From: Chrysophaeum taylorii
Taxonomy: Eukaryota > Sar > Pelagophyceae > Pelagomonadales > Pelagomonadaceae
NCBI GenBank assembly: GCA_029834535.1
Contig: JAQMWT010000078.1
Coordinates: forward strand, 176,264-240,263
DNA length: 64,000 nt
Direction: 5' to 3'
Of this stretch, positions 49,114-59,690 are shown piece after piece. The position numbers and the translations under genes are program-made. Below the pieces are notes generated by a model. The model ran no database searches. It was not told the DNA's origin and saw nothing but the letters and a program-made list of their open reading frames with translations. Within the stretch, counting starts at the first letter, position 1; each line of letters begins with the position of its first letter.

Positions 49114-51027
49114 TCACGGAGCCTTCGCCGTCGCCGTCGCCTTCGCCGTCGCCTTCGCCGTCGCCTTCGCCTTCGCCGCTGCCGCTGCCGCCGCGCTCCC
49201 CCCGTCGATTTTCAAAGAAAATGCGGCGAGGACGGGGCGGTGGTCGCTCGAGCGGGCCTCCTGGACAGACGCGTAGGAGATCGGATCGACGAGGGGCGAG
49301 GGCGCGTAGAGGACGCGGTCGCACCAGGAGGGGACGCGGCCCTTCTTCGAGTCGAACCGGTCGTTGCCCGGGTCGTACTTGTAGGTCGGCGGAAACCGGA
49401 CGGGCTGCTCGGCGAGGCCCGTCGGAAAATCAAAGTACTCGCTCGCGCCCGCCTCGAGGCGCCGCGTGAGCTGGTCCCTGCTCCTGAGGATGTCGAGGGC
49501 CGTCTCGGGATCGAGGAGGCACCCGGACGCGGGAAAAAAAGCGCTGCGCACCAGGCGGTCCGCGTCCTCGCGATCGACGTCGATGCGGTAGTTCAGGTCG
49601 CCCAGCAAAAAGACGGCCGAATTTTCGGAAACGAGGCGAAACCTTCGCCTCGGACCATCGACGACGACGACGGCGGGGGCCTCCTCGTCGCTCGACGACG
49701 ATCCCGAATCGTCGTCCCCGGTAGAAATAACCGGCAATAATAAGGAAACGTTGTTGTTGTTGTTGTTATTGTCGCGAGCGAACAGCGCGTCGTCGATGCG
49801 ATTCGCGTCGGCGTCGCGGCGACGGGCGCGCGCCGCGTGCGCGGCGAGGTGCGCCGAGACGAAGAGGACCCAAGCCCCCCTCGCGTACATTCGGACCCCG
49901 GCCGCGCCCTTGTTCGGGAGACCGCCCGGGCCGCAGGCTACCGCGTCGGTCGAAAACCGAGAGAGGTGCCACCGCGCCTCGGGCCGCGCGAACACGCTCA
50001 GGCGCGTGCCTCCGACGGCGCTCGTCTCGAGGTGCGTCCATCCCTCCAGAACGCGCCGCCAGGCCTCGTCCCAGGCGCGCGCCGCCTGGCGCGACGCCGG
50101 AGGTGCCGCCGCCGCAAACTTGGGAACCACCTCCTGCCCGGCGATCGCCACGACGTCCGGCGCGACCTCGAGCGCGCGCCGCCCCACCAATTCGATCTCC
50201 GAGGCTGCGATCTCGCGCTCGTTGCAATTCCACGTCACGCACGACACCACGAGCCGCGACGCTTCCGACGGGCGCCGTCGCCGCACCTCGGAGACCACGC
50301 ACGCGCCGAACACGAGATCGTTACGCTGAGCCGGAGACGCGCACCGCACCTCCACGACCTCCGCCTCCGTCCGGAACGACACTGCGAGGGCGTCGTCCTT
50401 GCTCAGCGACATCCTCGCCGTCGTCACGTCGATCTCGACGCATCCGACGAACCGGAGAGTACCCGTCGCCTCGAGCTCGAACTCGCGACGGCGGAACGCG
50501 CCCCACCCGCGCTTGCACGCGACCCTCCCGCCCGCGACGAGCCCGCGCCGCGCCAGCCGCTCGAGGTCGATCGCCTCCTCGAGCGGCAACGGCGCCTCGA
50601 GCACCTTCCCGAGGCATCCGGCTTCGGACGCCGCCCGCGCGTACGCGCCCGCCCTCCGCCGCGCCTCTTCGGCCGCCTGACTGTCCTCGTCGAGCGACGA
50701 GATCACGCTGCACAGCCCGTGCACCCACGCCTCCCGGTCCGACCGAGACCCCGCCAGCAGCTCGCGGCACCGCCCCTCGGCGCGCACCTCGAACCCAAAC
50801 AGCTCGTCCCGCGGATGCTCGGCCCCCGGCCCCAGCACCGTATCCCTCGCCAGCCGTACCCGGCCCCACCTCCCCTCACCGCTCTTGTCCTTGGCCCACA
50901 CAAGCTGCCCGTCCTCCAGGAGACGGTACCATCGCCGCACGATCTCGCCGCGCATTCGACCGCGTTTGTGGAGGAATCCCTCCCGCACCACGCCAACCAA
51001 CGGACAAGGCTCCTGCTCCTCCTCCAT
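49114..51027 (-). CDS. PH-domain inositol-polyphosphate 5-phosphatase
   Basis: 637 residues. Residues about 13-115 are a PH domain (VREGFLHKRGRMRGEIVRRW, LFGFEVRAEG, ending REAWVHGLCSVI), and a second PH-like segment follows (CKRGWGAFRRREFELEATG). From about 265 comes the catalytic IPPc domain: LVVSCVTWNCNER, VAIAGQEVV, PNKGAAGVRMY, FVSAHLAAH, VFLLGDLNYRID, RFPPTYKYDPG, GRVPSWCDRVLY and SSDHRPVLAAF. All signature residues of Mg2+-dependent 5-phosphatases are present. It probably removes the 5-phosphate of PI(4,5)P2 or PI(3,4,5)P3 at membranes recruited by the PH domain. Poly-Asn and Ser/Asp insertions interrupt the catalytic domain. The C-terminal tail is a (KATA)n repeat from a coding minisatellite. 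Confidence 0.9.
   Translation of the reverse strand: MEEEQEPCPLVGVVREGFLHKRGRMRGEIVRRWYRLLEDGQLVWAKDKSGEGRWGRVRLARDTVLGPGAEHPRDELFGFEVRAEGRCRELLAGSRSDREAWVHGLCSVISSLDEDSQAAEEARRRAGAYARAASEAGCLGKVLEAPLPLEEAIDLERLARRGLVAGGRVACKRGWGAFRRREFELEATGTLRFVGCVEIDVTTARMSLSKDDALAVSFRTEAEVVEVRCASPAQRNDLVFGACVVSEVRRRRPSEASRLVVSCVTWNCNEREIAASEIELVGRRALEVAPDVVAIAGQEVVPKFAAAAPPASRQAARAWDEAWRRVLEGWTHLETSAVGGTRLSVFARPEARWHLSRFSTDAVACGPGGLPNKGAAGVRMYARGAWVLFVSAHLAAHAARARRRDADANRIDDALFARDNNNNNNNVSLLLPVISTGDDDSGSSSSDEEAPAVVVVDGPRRRFRLVSENSAVFLLGDLNYRIDVDREDADRLVRSAFFPASGCLLDPETALDILRSRDQLTRRLEAGASEYFDFPTGLAEQPVRFPPTYKYDPGNDRFDSKKGRVPSWCDRVLYAPSPLVDPISYASVQEARSSDHRPVLAAFSLKIDGGSAAAAAAAKAKATAKATAKATATAKAP
49117..49200. 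repeat. Coding minisatellite (GCCTTCGCCGTC)n
   Basis: Irregular alternation of GCCTTC and GCCGTC over about 75 bp, encoding the Lys/Ala/Thr tail (AKATAKATAKATATAKAP) of the 5-phosphatase on the minus strand. Confidence 0.85.
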
Positions 51028-51877
51028 TTATTACTCTCACACCCAACGCGCACCTCGCCGACAATAAACTCTGACTGAGAAGAGAAGGCCCCACCTCTCT
51101 TTAGTAGGAAGACGCGATACCCGTCCTTCCACCACCACCACCTGCGCCTCCCTTTCGAGACTCGCAACAAACGCTGCTGCTGGTGCTGCCTGGGAGCATC
51201 AAGAATTTTCTTCTCATACTAGACCTAGACCTAGACCTAGACCTAGACCTGCCTGCCTGCTGAACCCTTTTGTTCATTCATTCATTCATCAAGGTTTTTT
51301 TTAACAACGAATATGATGATGATGATGACCAGACGATGTTTTTTTTTTTTACTTCATGTAGTATGAGGATGCCATTGTGTGGTGCCTCAGAAGGGCCGCG
51401 CGGACCTCGAAGACGCCCCGACACGAGCTCTCCGGCGCTCGTTTGTCCGGTCTCTTATTAGTAACTTTTCCGCAAGCAACAACAACAACAACACACGAAG
51501 GAGCCCCCGCGACGCCACCACTCTCCATATCATTCATAAAACGCTTAACAACAAACGCTCTCCGCGTTCCTGGGACCCACACACCCGCCCACACACACAC
51601 CCACCCACGATGTGTTGGCTTTGCTGCTTGCACAGTAACGATGTGACGTTTACTATACAAAGATTCTGGGGACAAACGACGACAGCGGCTGCGACGACGA
51701 CTATGACGTAAAAAAAGGGGTTGGGTTCACCGCGAGACGTGTTGTTGTTTCGTTCGAGCCTCAAACGCGCCGGGGTATCGGCCAGCAACGCTTGCCAATC
51801 ATAGTAATAATATGTAAAAAAGAACCGTAATCCACTGGAGAAGAACAGGCACATGCATGAAGCAGGGGGGGAATCAT
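51028..51877. other. Intergenic with simple repeats
   Basis: Holds a TAGACC array (51220-51250), an ATTC run near 51275, a T10 run near 51340 and a (CA)n-rich stretch near 51580-51605. Short frames only. It probably contains the promoter of the 5-phosphatase and the 3' region of the U-box gene. Confidence 0.5.
51220..51250 (+). repeat. TAGACC hexamer array (5 copies)
   Basis: TAGACC repeated five times, followed by TGCCTGCCTGC. It is the reverse complement of the GGTCTA array at 39.5 kb. Confidence 0.9.
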
Positions 51878-53056
51878 TCACTCCATTCTCTGCTGGACGA
51901 CAGGCTGAGCGGGGTCCGAGCGACAGGCGCGACGCAGGGAGCGGTGCCGGCGGCGGATGGAGAGGGAGGCGGGCGAGGTGTCTGGGCTGCGCTGCGGCAA
52001 GGACGACGTAGAAGACGTGGAGGAGGCGCGCGAGGGGGAGAGCGAACGGGGCCGGCCGACGCGCACGGTGGACCCGCGATGGACGCGGCGGTCGAGGTGG
52101 CGGCGGATCGTGTCGAGACTGGGGAGGATGGCAACGAAATGGAGGCCGAGCGCGCGGCAGATGCGCGCGCGGACGGGGCGGTCGGTAGAACAGGCGATGT
52201 TGAGGAGACTCCAGGCCGCGACCTGACGGGTCGCGTCGCACGCGCCGTGGTCGATCAGCCTGATCAACTTGCCAACGCCGCCGGCCTTGCAAATGGCGGC
52301 ACGATGCTGATCGGTGACGCTCAAGCGCCACAGAGCCTTGGCGGCAGCCAGGCGCGCCGGCTGGCACGGGCTCTCGAGGACCGTCACGAGGGGCTCGACG
52401 GCTACGCCGATCCAGTCTTTGTACGTTCGCGCCAGGCGCCACAACGCGAGCGCACCGGCCTCCTGCATCGCGTCCGAGTGTGTCTGCACCATGCGAACGA
52501 GGGGCGGGATGCCGCCCGCGTTCGCAATGGCGTAGCGGTTGTCGCCGTTGCGCGCGAGCTGCGAGAGCGCCCGGGCCGCCGCCGCCTTGGTCGCGTCCGC
52601 GGTCGTCGCGCTCCGCAGCACCCGCAGCAGCGCGTCGACGCCGCCGTGCTTACGCGCCGCAACGCGCTCGGCGTCATCCGTTTCGCACAGGTTAGCGAGT
52701 TCGCGCGCGGCCTCCTCGACCGCCGCCGCGTCACCCCGCCCGAGCTGCTCGATCCACCGCTTCCCGGCCTCAGACCTCCTGACGAACACGGGCCGCTCCG
52801 TCGGTGGGAGCCCCCGCGCCTTGCGCCACTCGACGATCGACGCTCGCAGGTCCTCGTCGGCCTCGAATGTCAAGAATTCCTCGTGCTGGCAATTCGTGAC
52901 AGGGTCGCGCCGGGGCTGCATTTCCAGCCAACGTTCGAGCGCCTCGCGCTCGTACGCGCACTTCGCGCCGCTCCCGCGCAACCTCACGGGCGAATGGATG
53001 GCATCCAGCGTCAGAGGGCACCGAAACACCACTGGTACTACTTCGCTGCTGCTCAT
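51878..53056 (-). CDS. U-box / armadillo-repeat protein (probable E3 ubiquitin ligase)
   Basis: 392 residues. Residues about 8-75 resemble a U-box: VFRCPLTLDAIHSPV, YEREALERWLEM and RRDPVTNCQ, which match the 'CPI-x-x-D..P-V..., ..I..W..., .P-x-T' pattern. Residues about 110-330 are armadillo repeats with the usual three-helix rhythm (ARELANLCETDDAERVAARK, HGGVDALLRVLRSA, ALSQLARNGDNRYAIANAGG, IPPLVRMVQTHSDAMQEAG, KALWRLSVTDQHRAAICKAG). Such proteins transfer ubiquitin from an E2 to substrates held by the ARM solenoid. The C-terminal 60 residues are Arg/Ser-rich and disordered. The U-box lacks zinc ligands, as expected for this fold. Confidence 0.82.
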   Translation of the reverse strand: MSSSEVVPVVFRCPLTLDAIHSPVRLRGSGAKCAYEREALERWLEMQPRRDPVTNCQHEEFLTFEADEDLRASIVEWRKARGLPPTERPVFVRRSEAGKRWIEQLGRGDAAAVEEAARELANLCETDDAERVAARKHGGVDALLRVLRSATTADATKAAAARALSQLARNGDNRYAIANAGGIPPLVRMVQTHSDAMQEAGALALWRLARTYKDWIGVAVEPLVTVLESPCQPARLAAAKALWRLSVTDQHRAAICKAGGVGKLIRLIDHGACDATRQVAAWSLLNIACSTDRPVRARICRALGLHFVAILPSLDTIRRHLDRRVHRGSTVRVGRPRSLSPSRASSTSSTSSLPQRSPDTSPASLSIRRRHRSLRRACRSDPAQPVVQQRME

Positions 53057-53919
53057 CGTTTCAGCAGAAAAGTTCTCGCATTACATCTTCTCCTCGAGGC
53101 GACTTTAACACCTGGCCAACCAACTTGCCAGTCCACAAACTTGAATTTTTGAACAGAACCATCCTAACGGACTGGGGGTCGTCCGCGAACAAAAAAGAAT
53201 ACACGGTGGCATCACCTCCTCCCTTCCCACCCTCCTCTTTGTCTCCTCCTTGCACTCTCGCCGACGTCGGTTCTGACTTTTCAGCTGGCCGCATATGACA
53301 TCATTCTTTGACCAGCGGAGGTCCTCCTCTCCTCCCATTCGTCGTCATTCCCAGAACTCTAAACATAAAACAAATAAACCAGGTTCCTATAACTAAAAAT
53401 CGACAAACGAAAGGTGGTGGTGGTCACGAGGCATTACTTTTTGATTTCGGCGAGTGCAAAGCCTCTTTATGGGGCCTATGACCCGCCTCCGGCTCTTACC
53501 GCCCTTCAATACGCACAACCGTGATGGCCATCACACGCTCGCCTTGTGCCTGCGCTCGTTGTGAAACTGGCGCCAGCGAAATCCCGGCCGCTGGTCCAAC
53601 TGATGCCCGCCAAGCGGCCGCTTAACTTCCACTACGCTCACGATGAAAAGAAAAGGGGGGAGAGTCGGCGACAGAAGGTTTGAAGAAAACCAGATTGGAA
53701 CAAGAAGGGGTTTTACTGCTCAGAGGAGGGCAGCTGTTGATCACTTGAATGTTCAACGTGCTTACATTCATAAATGAGTGCGAAGTGTGTATCTTCAGCA
53801 CCAACCATGAGTAATAAGTCGTTTATGACGTCGAGCGCGGCACACGGACTCACAGGGCGCAGTTATTATCTTGCGTGCCTGCGCTGGCCACTCGCAAGGT
53901 GACAATTTCATTTCAAGCG
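53057..53919. other. Intergenic, no gene recognised
   Basis: Likely holds the U-box promoter next to 53057. Around 53410-53640 it has AT-rich and low-complexity stretches without a supportable frame. Confidence 0.45.
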
Positions 53920-54690
53920 CCTCTGAGTACTTGTTGTTTACTCTCATCTCCGAGTACGCGCTGACAACTTGGCGACGCGTGGTACATTCTCATCTTATGC
54001 ATCTCCCATCGTCAGCTGACCATCCTTGTCTCCGAGTATGTGCTGTCCAGTCTCTTGGTAGCGTGCGGTAATACACCAATCCTGACGCTTTGGCATCTTC
54101 GTGTTTGCTGACACTGACAAGGACGCGGATGCATCTCTGTGTGTTTGCGGTCAACTCTAATCTTTCAATAATATCCGAGTTTTCACTGTTCACTTGTTCG
54201 GTGGCATTCTGATTTCGTCGCTTACAATCTCCGAGTGTTTTCTGTTCATTGCCGTCCATGACTCAACTCCAAGTTTGCACGCTAAAAACTTGTTAGCGTT
54301 CAGTGGCATTTCCCCTGACGTCGCTGGCGCATCTCCGCGCGTGTGGTGTCCACCGGCATTCGTCTACGAATCTTCTGCGAGTGTACGTCACGCTCGACAA
54401 CTTGATGGCTTTCGGTGGCATCTCCTTTTCGTGGCGGATGTCGCATCCACGAGAGCGCTGCTCGCGTGCGCCATCACTCTGGCACATCGCCGCTCCATCG
54501 CATCTGCAATTACCGTTGGATGCCACCCTCAGTACATGCGGGCTCGTCACGACCGTTTGCCCTCAGTGACAGATAAAGCTGTTCACATGCGCAATCACCG
54601 GCACACCGCCGCTTCCTTGCATCCGTAATTGCCGTTGGATGCCCCTTTAGCGCACATTTAGGTCAGTTGCAAGCGTTTGCCGCCCGAGTG
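53920..54690 (+). repeat. Degenerate tandem repeat, about 60-125 bp units
   Basis: A diverged motif, CTCCGAGTRYGYGCTG then CTTGnnnGcTTCGGTGGCATT and CATCTCC, recurs near 53950, 54030, 54173, 54228, 54290, 54375-54420 and later. The last two units share GCAATTACCGTTGGATGCC (about 54507) and GTAATTGCCGTTGGATGCC (about 54627), 120 bp apart. Units vary in length and identity, so this is an old satellite-like or minisatellite-like array. No reading frame is maintained. Confidence 0.55.
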
Positions 54691-54998
54691 GGGTCTAGTA
54701 GCTATCTCGAAAGGGTCGACGCGGAAATACTCACAAGGGCGTGAGCGGGGGGGGGGGGCTGTCCGGTCTTTCGCGGGCATGAGATGATGTGCGCAGTTCG
54801 TGCGAGCCTGCCGGGGAGGTGAGAGATGGGTCCCAGCGCAGCCACGAAAGATTTCTAAAGTTTTTCGCGACCAATGGATGGCAACTCCAGATTAGACAGT
54901 ACATAGCTATCAATATCATTATATCCAGAATGTATCAACTACGGAGCCACGTCATCATAGGGATGATGCGCGACCAAGCGACGTAGACCCTCATTAAA
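54691..54998. promoter_or_regulatory. Upstream region of the IQ-protein gene
   Basis: Contains a G10 run near 54750 and an AT-rich stretch (54895-54935) before the ATG. No defined element recognised. Confidence 0.3.
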
Positions 54999-57900
54999 AT
55001 GAACGAGCGGATCCGCGAATCGCTCAATCGCGGAGAAACGCGACTCACGATCGCGGGTATCACTGGAGGTTCGATCCAGATTTCGGAGTTGGGCGAGAAG
55101 CGCAAGGCGGTAATAGCGCAGCGCAAGTTGAAGCTCGCTGGCAAACGAGGCGTTCCAGTGCCACCACAGCCATCTTCGGCTGGCCGACCCATCACGCCCA
55201 AAGTTATAAAGGATGCGGCTGTGGCAACGACACCCGTGCAGGCGACAGAACTCAAGTTCGCGCTTGTCGTCGTGCTGCCTAAATTGATTAATGATGACGC
55301 TGCTAAGTCGACGCTCGAGCGAACAGACGAAGAGGCGTACGATGCGGGATGCATCCCAAAGAGCTACGAATTGGAGTTGGCGCTAACTCCACGAGTTACG
55401 GACTTTCTGCTTGAGGACGTGAGCACGCAGGATAAGTTGCGACCATTATATCGGGGGCTGCGGCGCATTGGGACAGGCGTGCGGAAGCGATCGAAACAGC
55501 TGCGACGCCAACTCGCGCAGACCGACGAGCTCATCGCGGCTGCCAAGGGCGAGGTGCAAATGCTGATGGATAAGCGGGCGAAAAACGCCAAAAACAAGCT
55601 CCAGCTCATGGATGAGCTCGCGGACACGATGGACCCAGTCGCAGCGGTTCGGTCGCATGCCTCAGGCCGCGCGGCACTCAGGTTGCTGCTTAAACAGCTA
55701 GCAACCGCGGCAGAAACTGCAGATTTGTCGGACCTCGGACCTACTCGAAAGCTGCTCGATTTCGTCATCCAAGAGGCGTGGCAAACACGATACTTGAAAG
55801 GGGAGGATCGTGAGTGGGACCGGCGGCGCGCCATTAAGTCAGGTTTTGCGGAGAGCGGTCAACCGAGTCTTGAGGATCGCGCTGTTGCGAAGAAAGCACT
55901 GATCGCATGGGACGCGTTTACATCTTTGGATCGGTCGATCTTCCGACCTCGCTCTGCAGGCGACTCAGTTTCAGAGAAAAATAACAACGCCTTCGATGAT
56001 GGCGATGCGAGGCAAATGGAAGAGGAAGATGATTGTGATGACAAACACGGGCATTATGAGGGCGACGACGATGAGAGTGAAGAAAACGATGATGATGATG
56101 AAGGTGATGATGATGATGAAGATGAGGAGGAGGAGCAGGAGGGGGATGAGGAAGAGGAAGAGGAACAGGAGCAAGAGGAAGAATACACTGACGAATACCA
56201 CGACCACAAAGACGACGAAGAGGCGCAGGAACTAGAGTGTGTGGGGATAAAGAAAACACATGGGGAGCAAAACTATGAACAAGCTGATATCAACGCGCAA
56301 GAAGGAATAAAGGCAGAACAAATGGAGTACCACGATCAAGCTGTCATCACGAACGTGCGGGAGGTCGCTCCACCGATTCATGCAGCATTCAACGACCCCA
56401 ATGACCTCGGCAAGCAGACGCAGCAGCTCTTAGTCAGTGTGGCAAAGGCAAAAGAATTCCTGAATGCAGTTCCTGCAGAATTCGTGAATACCGATGCCAA
56501 AGCACGCACAGCAAAGGCAATCAATGCCGCGTCTAAAGAGGGCGATGAGACCAAATTCGTGAGAGCGTCGGCTTTCGCCGAGGTCAAGTTGAGCTTCTGG
56601 TCGAATTTGGCTCGGTTTCTTCCTTTGTTTGAGCGCTGGATCCCCGCGCAAGATTTTTTGTGGCAGCTGCGCTACGAGCGCCTCGCCGCTGAGACAGCAA
56701 ACGAATATGAGTCGTCTTCGTCACCTCGGAGAAATTCGAGACGAAACTCGCGCAAGGAGCTCGACGACACGAAACGTCGGACGCATCGTATGCGGAATGG
56801 CACCGAGATCCACGGCTTCACGGACAAGCATGGTGCGAGTCGCACAATAAAGCATGATGATGAGTACATGAATAGCGACGTGATTCATGGAGCAGGGATG
56901 CGCGTAAAACTCGAGGTCCTCGAGCCACTATTGCGAAAGCGGTTGGCAGAAGCATACGAGCTCCGACTCGTCCTACGTGCAGAGCTCGCTGCGATCACGC
57001 AATACGCCTACGATCTGGCTGTAGTACACGCCCAGCGGCGTTCGAGGGGCTGGCTTACGCGCGGCAAGCGAAAGGACGCGCTCGCACCAATGCGGACCCT
57101 CCGTGTTCTGGACGCCGTGTTGTCGGCAGCCGTCATGATCCAGTGTCGCATCAGGCTTTACTGGGCAAACATCGAGTTCGAATATCGCCTATTCGTGTTG
57201 AAAACAAAATGCGCGACGCAGATTCAAGCGCAACAACGGCGACGTGTGCCGACCGCGATGCGCCGCGAGCTCGGTCGACGTCTCCTTCGCGCAGCTTTCC
57301 TCGCGGCGGCAGTGGCCATCCAACGGCGCGTTCGTATCTCGCGAGCGCAGTGGGAGCGGCGCGCCCGCGCCCGGTTTATCATGATGATGCGGGTGACGGC
57401 GCAGACGACCTGGGCCGCGACAATCATCACTGCAATGGGCCGACGGTGGCTGGCAATGGGTGCCGCGTTCCACAGGCATACCGAGCTCCAATTGAACCAG
57501 CGGCTGGTGAGTCTCGCGCACCATTACCTGCAGCGCGGAGACCTCTGGGCTTTTTTGTCCGCCGTCAACAGCGACTACCGCCGCTACGAGGAAGAAGCCA
57601 ACGAGACTCGTCGACGCGAGGACAACGACGCCGAGACATTCATTCGCCTCGTGCTTGAGAAGCGTGATGCCGAGCACAAGGGAGCATGGGAGCGTTACGC
57701 AGGACTCCGTTCGCTAGGCAATGCGAGGAACTCTGTGCCGGGCCCGCGACTCCGCCTCTTACTCGAGGGCCTCGAGACAAACTCTCCACCCGAGTCGAAG
57801 ATCGCGTGCCTGTCTCCAATATCTCCACGTTGTAAAAAGAGCCGCACAACCAAGGTCGACGAGGAAAACCTCTTGAGTTGCCGCTACGAGAAGAACATGC

Positions 57901-59690
57901 CAAAGACTTCGTCTACTCAAGATGGTCGTTCTCTTCAGGGAGAGTCGTCGCTTACTTCTGCTGGCGATGAAAGACGCCTGGATTTCTCGCATCCGGCAGG
58001 GCTGACGGTTCTGAGCGACGTGCCGCAGGGCCTCAACGACACGCTCCCACGGTTCCTGCGCGCAGCGGCGCTACGAGCGTTCGTGCCCAAGTCATTTCCC
58101 GATGGGACGACCCGCGCGAGAGCTTTCATTTCATACCTCGCTCTCCCCCCATCGCTGGCGAAAACCAAACACGAGATGGATGCGCACGAGGCCGTGGCGC
58201 CGTGGATCGCGGCATTCGCCGCGCTTGGCCATAGGGAGGTCTGGGAGCTATGCCCGCCAAGCCGCCTCGAGGCGACAGTCCGGGGCTTGTCTGACTACGT
58301 CACAACAATAGGCGCGCTGTCCTCATCCGCGTTGGCCACCTCGTGTCGTGCGCTGCTCACCGAGCTGCTGCGGGCCGAAAAGTCAGGCAAGGTGCAAACG
58401 GCCGACCGCTTCCGGGCTGCCATCTCGAGCGACCGCATTACGAACGGCCAGGCTGTGGGTGCAGCACGGCTGCGCAGTATCAAGGCCAAGGGGGTGCCCG
58501 AAGAAAGCGTTTTTGGTGAACCTGCCATCAATCTCAATCAAACGGCGACATACCGCCGCATGCAACGCCTGCTCAAAGAAGGACGAAAGCAAGAAACGCC
58601 TGTCGTGGTGGCCGAAGCGCCGGCGCCCGCATCAATCGAAGACAGCGAGGCGCACGCCGAACTCCACGAAGCAATCGCCACTCTCGAACATAGCGACATG
58701 TCGGCCCGTGCGTGCCGCGCGCTCGAGGAGCGGTTTGAAACGTATGTCTTGGACGACCTACGCCAGCACGGCGGACTCGACGCGCCCGCAGCCGTGTTCG
58801 TCGCCCGCGCCGCCTTTTTTTTCGTCGAGGTGCCGGCCCACCCGCCGGGCCGCGCCTCCTTCCGGGCGTTTGTGCGCCAGAGTTTCGAGGCATCGCACGA
58901 TGACGAGCGCGCGCTTGTGGCCGCCCGCGCCCGCGCGGCCGCAGATTACGTGGCGCCGTTCGTAGCGCGCTTTGATTCTAACGTGCCCGCGCGCGACCTT
59001 GTCCGCCTTGACCTTGACTCCTGGGGTGTCGCGCCCGAGCTTAACGATGAGATCCGCGCGATGCTGACCAAGCTCGCCGCCACCGCAAGCCAACAGCACG
59101 CCGTCGATGACGATGCGTTGCGCGCCGCGCGCCGAAAACTCTCACCGCTGCGCAAGAAGACAACACGCCTCCGGATCGTCAAGCTCCCGTTCGACGCGCG
59201 GTTTCAAAGAGGTCCGTTCGACCCCATCGGCCGGCCGGTCCGGCTCGACGGTTCGGTTGCGCCGCGCATCCGCCCGTTACCGCCCAAAGAGGTGGCACGA
59301 GGGGTCTTGTATGAGGGCGACGTGCCGCCGCCGCGAGAGCCGCTGTTCGGAGCCCCCGAAACGGCCGCCGCGGCGAGGGCTGCCGCCGAGTTGCCGCCGC
59401 GCAAGCGCCTCGGACGCTCGATCGAGCCCGAGGAGCTCGTGCCGCTGCACCGCCAACCTCAGGCCTTTGTAGGAGGCGCTCATCGCTCGCGGAATCTCGC
59501 CGCGAGGGTCAGCACCCGCGCCCAGCACCTATTCGGCAGGTACTCGACCTTCGTTCGGAACCCGCAGCTCGGGAGAGACTCTCTCCCTGTGTCTTCTCCG
59601 AGTCGCGTCACCGCCTCGGCGGACGAGGATCTTGTCGCTCCGGCCCCGTCTGCAGTCGGGTTGTGGACAGCACTTGCGCTGACAGAGTAA
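54999..59690 (+). CDS. 1563-residue acidic/IQ-motif protein of unknown function
   Basis: One uninterrupted frame from an ATG. The N-terminal ~300 residues are helical and basic (RGLRRIGTGVRKRSKQLRRQ, LMDKRAKNAKNKLQLMDELA). Residues about 334-410 are an extreme Asp/Glu tract. A second folded-looking part has FWSNLARFLPLFERWIPAQD. IQ-like calmodulin-binding motifs occur at about 710-800 (AAVMIQCRIRLYWANIEFEY, ATQIQAQQRRRVP, AVAIQRRVRISRAQWERRAR). The C-terminal third has paired modules (LPRFLRAAALRAFVPKSF and VFVARAAFFFVEVPAH, each followed by 'RA-F..., ..A..A-x-x-Y-V-A-P') that look like an internal duplication. No enzyme domain. A calmodulin-regulated scaffold or cytoskeletal protein is an inference. 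Codon use is less GC-extreme than in the neighbours. Confidence 0.78.
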   Translation: MNERIRESLNRGETRLTIAGITGGSIQISELGEKRKAVIAQRKLKLAGKRGVPVPPQPSSAGRPITPKVIKDAAVATTPVQATELKFALVVVLPKLINDDAAKSTLERTDEEAYDAGCIPKSYELELALTPRVTDFLLEDVSTQDKLRPLYRGLRRIGTGVRKRSKQLRRQLAQTDELIAAAKGEVQMLMDKRAKNAKNKLQLMDELADTMDPVAAVRSHASGRAALRLLLKQLATAAETADLSDLGPTRKLLDFVIQEAWQTRYLKGEDREWDRRRAIKSGFAESGQPSLEDRAVAKKALIAWDAFTSLDRSIFRPRSAGDSVSEKNNNAFDDGDARQMEEEDDCDDKHGHYEGDDDESEENDDDDEGDDDDEDEEEEQEGDEEEEEEQEQEEEYTDEYHDHKDDEEAQELECVGIKKTHGEQNYEQADINAQEGIKAEQMEYHDQAVITNVREVAPPIHAAFNDPNDLGKQTQQLLVSVAKAKEFLNAVPAEFVNTDAKARTAKAINAASKEGDETKFVRASAFAEVKLSFWSNLARFLPLFERWIPAQDFLWQLRYERLAAETANEYESSSSPRRNSRRNSRKELDDTKRRTHRMRNGTEIHGFTDKHGASRTIKHDDEYMNSDVIHGAGMRVKLEVLEPLLRKRLAEAYELRLVLRAELAAITQYAYDLAVVHAQRRSRGWLTRGKRKDALAPMRTLRVLDAVLSAAVMIQCRIRLYWANIEFEYRLFVLKTKCATQIQAQQRRRVPTAMRRELGRRLLRAAFLAAAVAIQRRVRISRAQWERRARARFIMMMRVTAQTTWAATIITAMGRRWLAMGAAFHRHTELQLNQRLVSLAHHYLQRGDLWAFLSAVNSDYRRYEEEANETRRREDNDAETFIRLVLEKRDAEHKGAWERYAGLRSLGNARNSVPGPRLRLLLEGLETNSPPESKIACLSPISPRCKKSRTTKVDEENLLSCRYEKNMPKTSSTQDGRSLQGESSLTSAGDERRLDFSHPAGLTVLSDVPQGLNDTLPRFLRAAALRAFVPKSFPDGTTRARAFISYLALPPSLAKTKHEMDAHEAVAPWIAAFAALGHREVWELCPPSRLEATVRGLSDYVTTIGALSSSALATSCRALLTELLRAEKSGKVQTADRFRAAISSDRITNGQAVGAARLRSIKAKGVPEESVFGEPAINLNQTATYRRMQRLLKEGRKQETPVVVAEAPAPASIEDSEAHAELHEAIATLEHSDMSARACRALEERFETYVLDDLRQHGGLDAPAAVFVARAAFFFVEVPAHPPGRASFRAFVRQSFEASHDDERALVAARARAAADYVAPFVARFDSNVPARDLVRLDLDSWGVAPELNDEIRAMLTKLAATASQQHAVDDDALRAARRKLSPLRKKTTRLRIVKLPFDARFQRGPFDPIGRPVRLDGSVAPRIRPLPPKEVARGVLYEGDVPPPREPLFGAPETAAAARAAAELPPRKRLGRSIEPEELVPLHRQPQAFVGGAHRSRNLAARVSTRAQHLFGRYSTFVRNPQLGRDSLPVSSPSRVTASADEDLVAPAPSAVGLWTALALTE

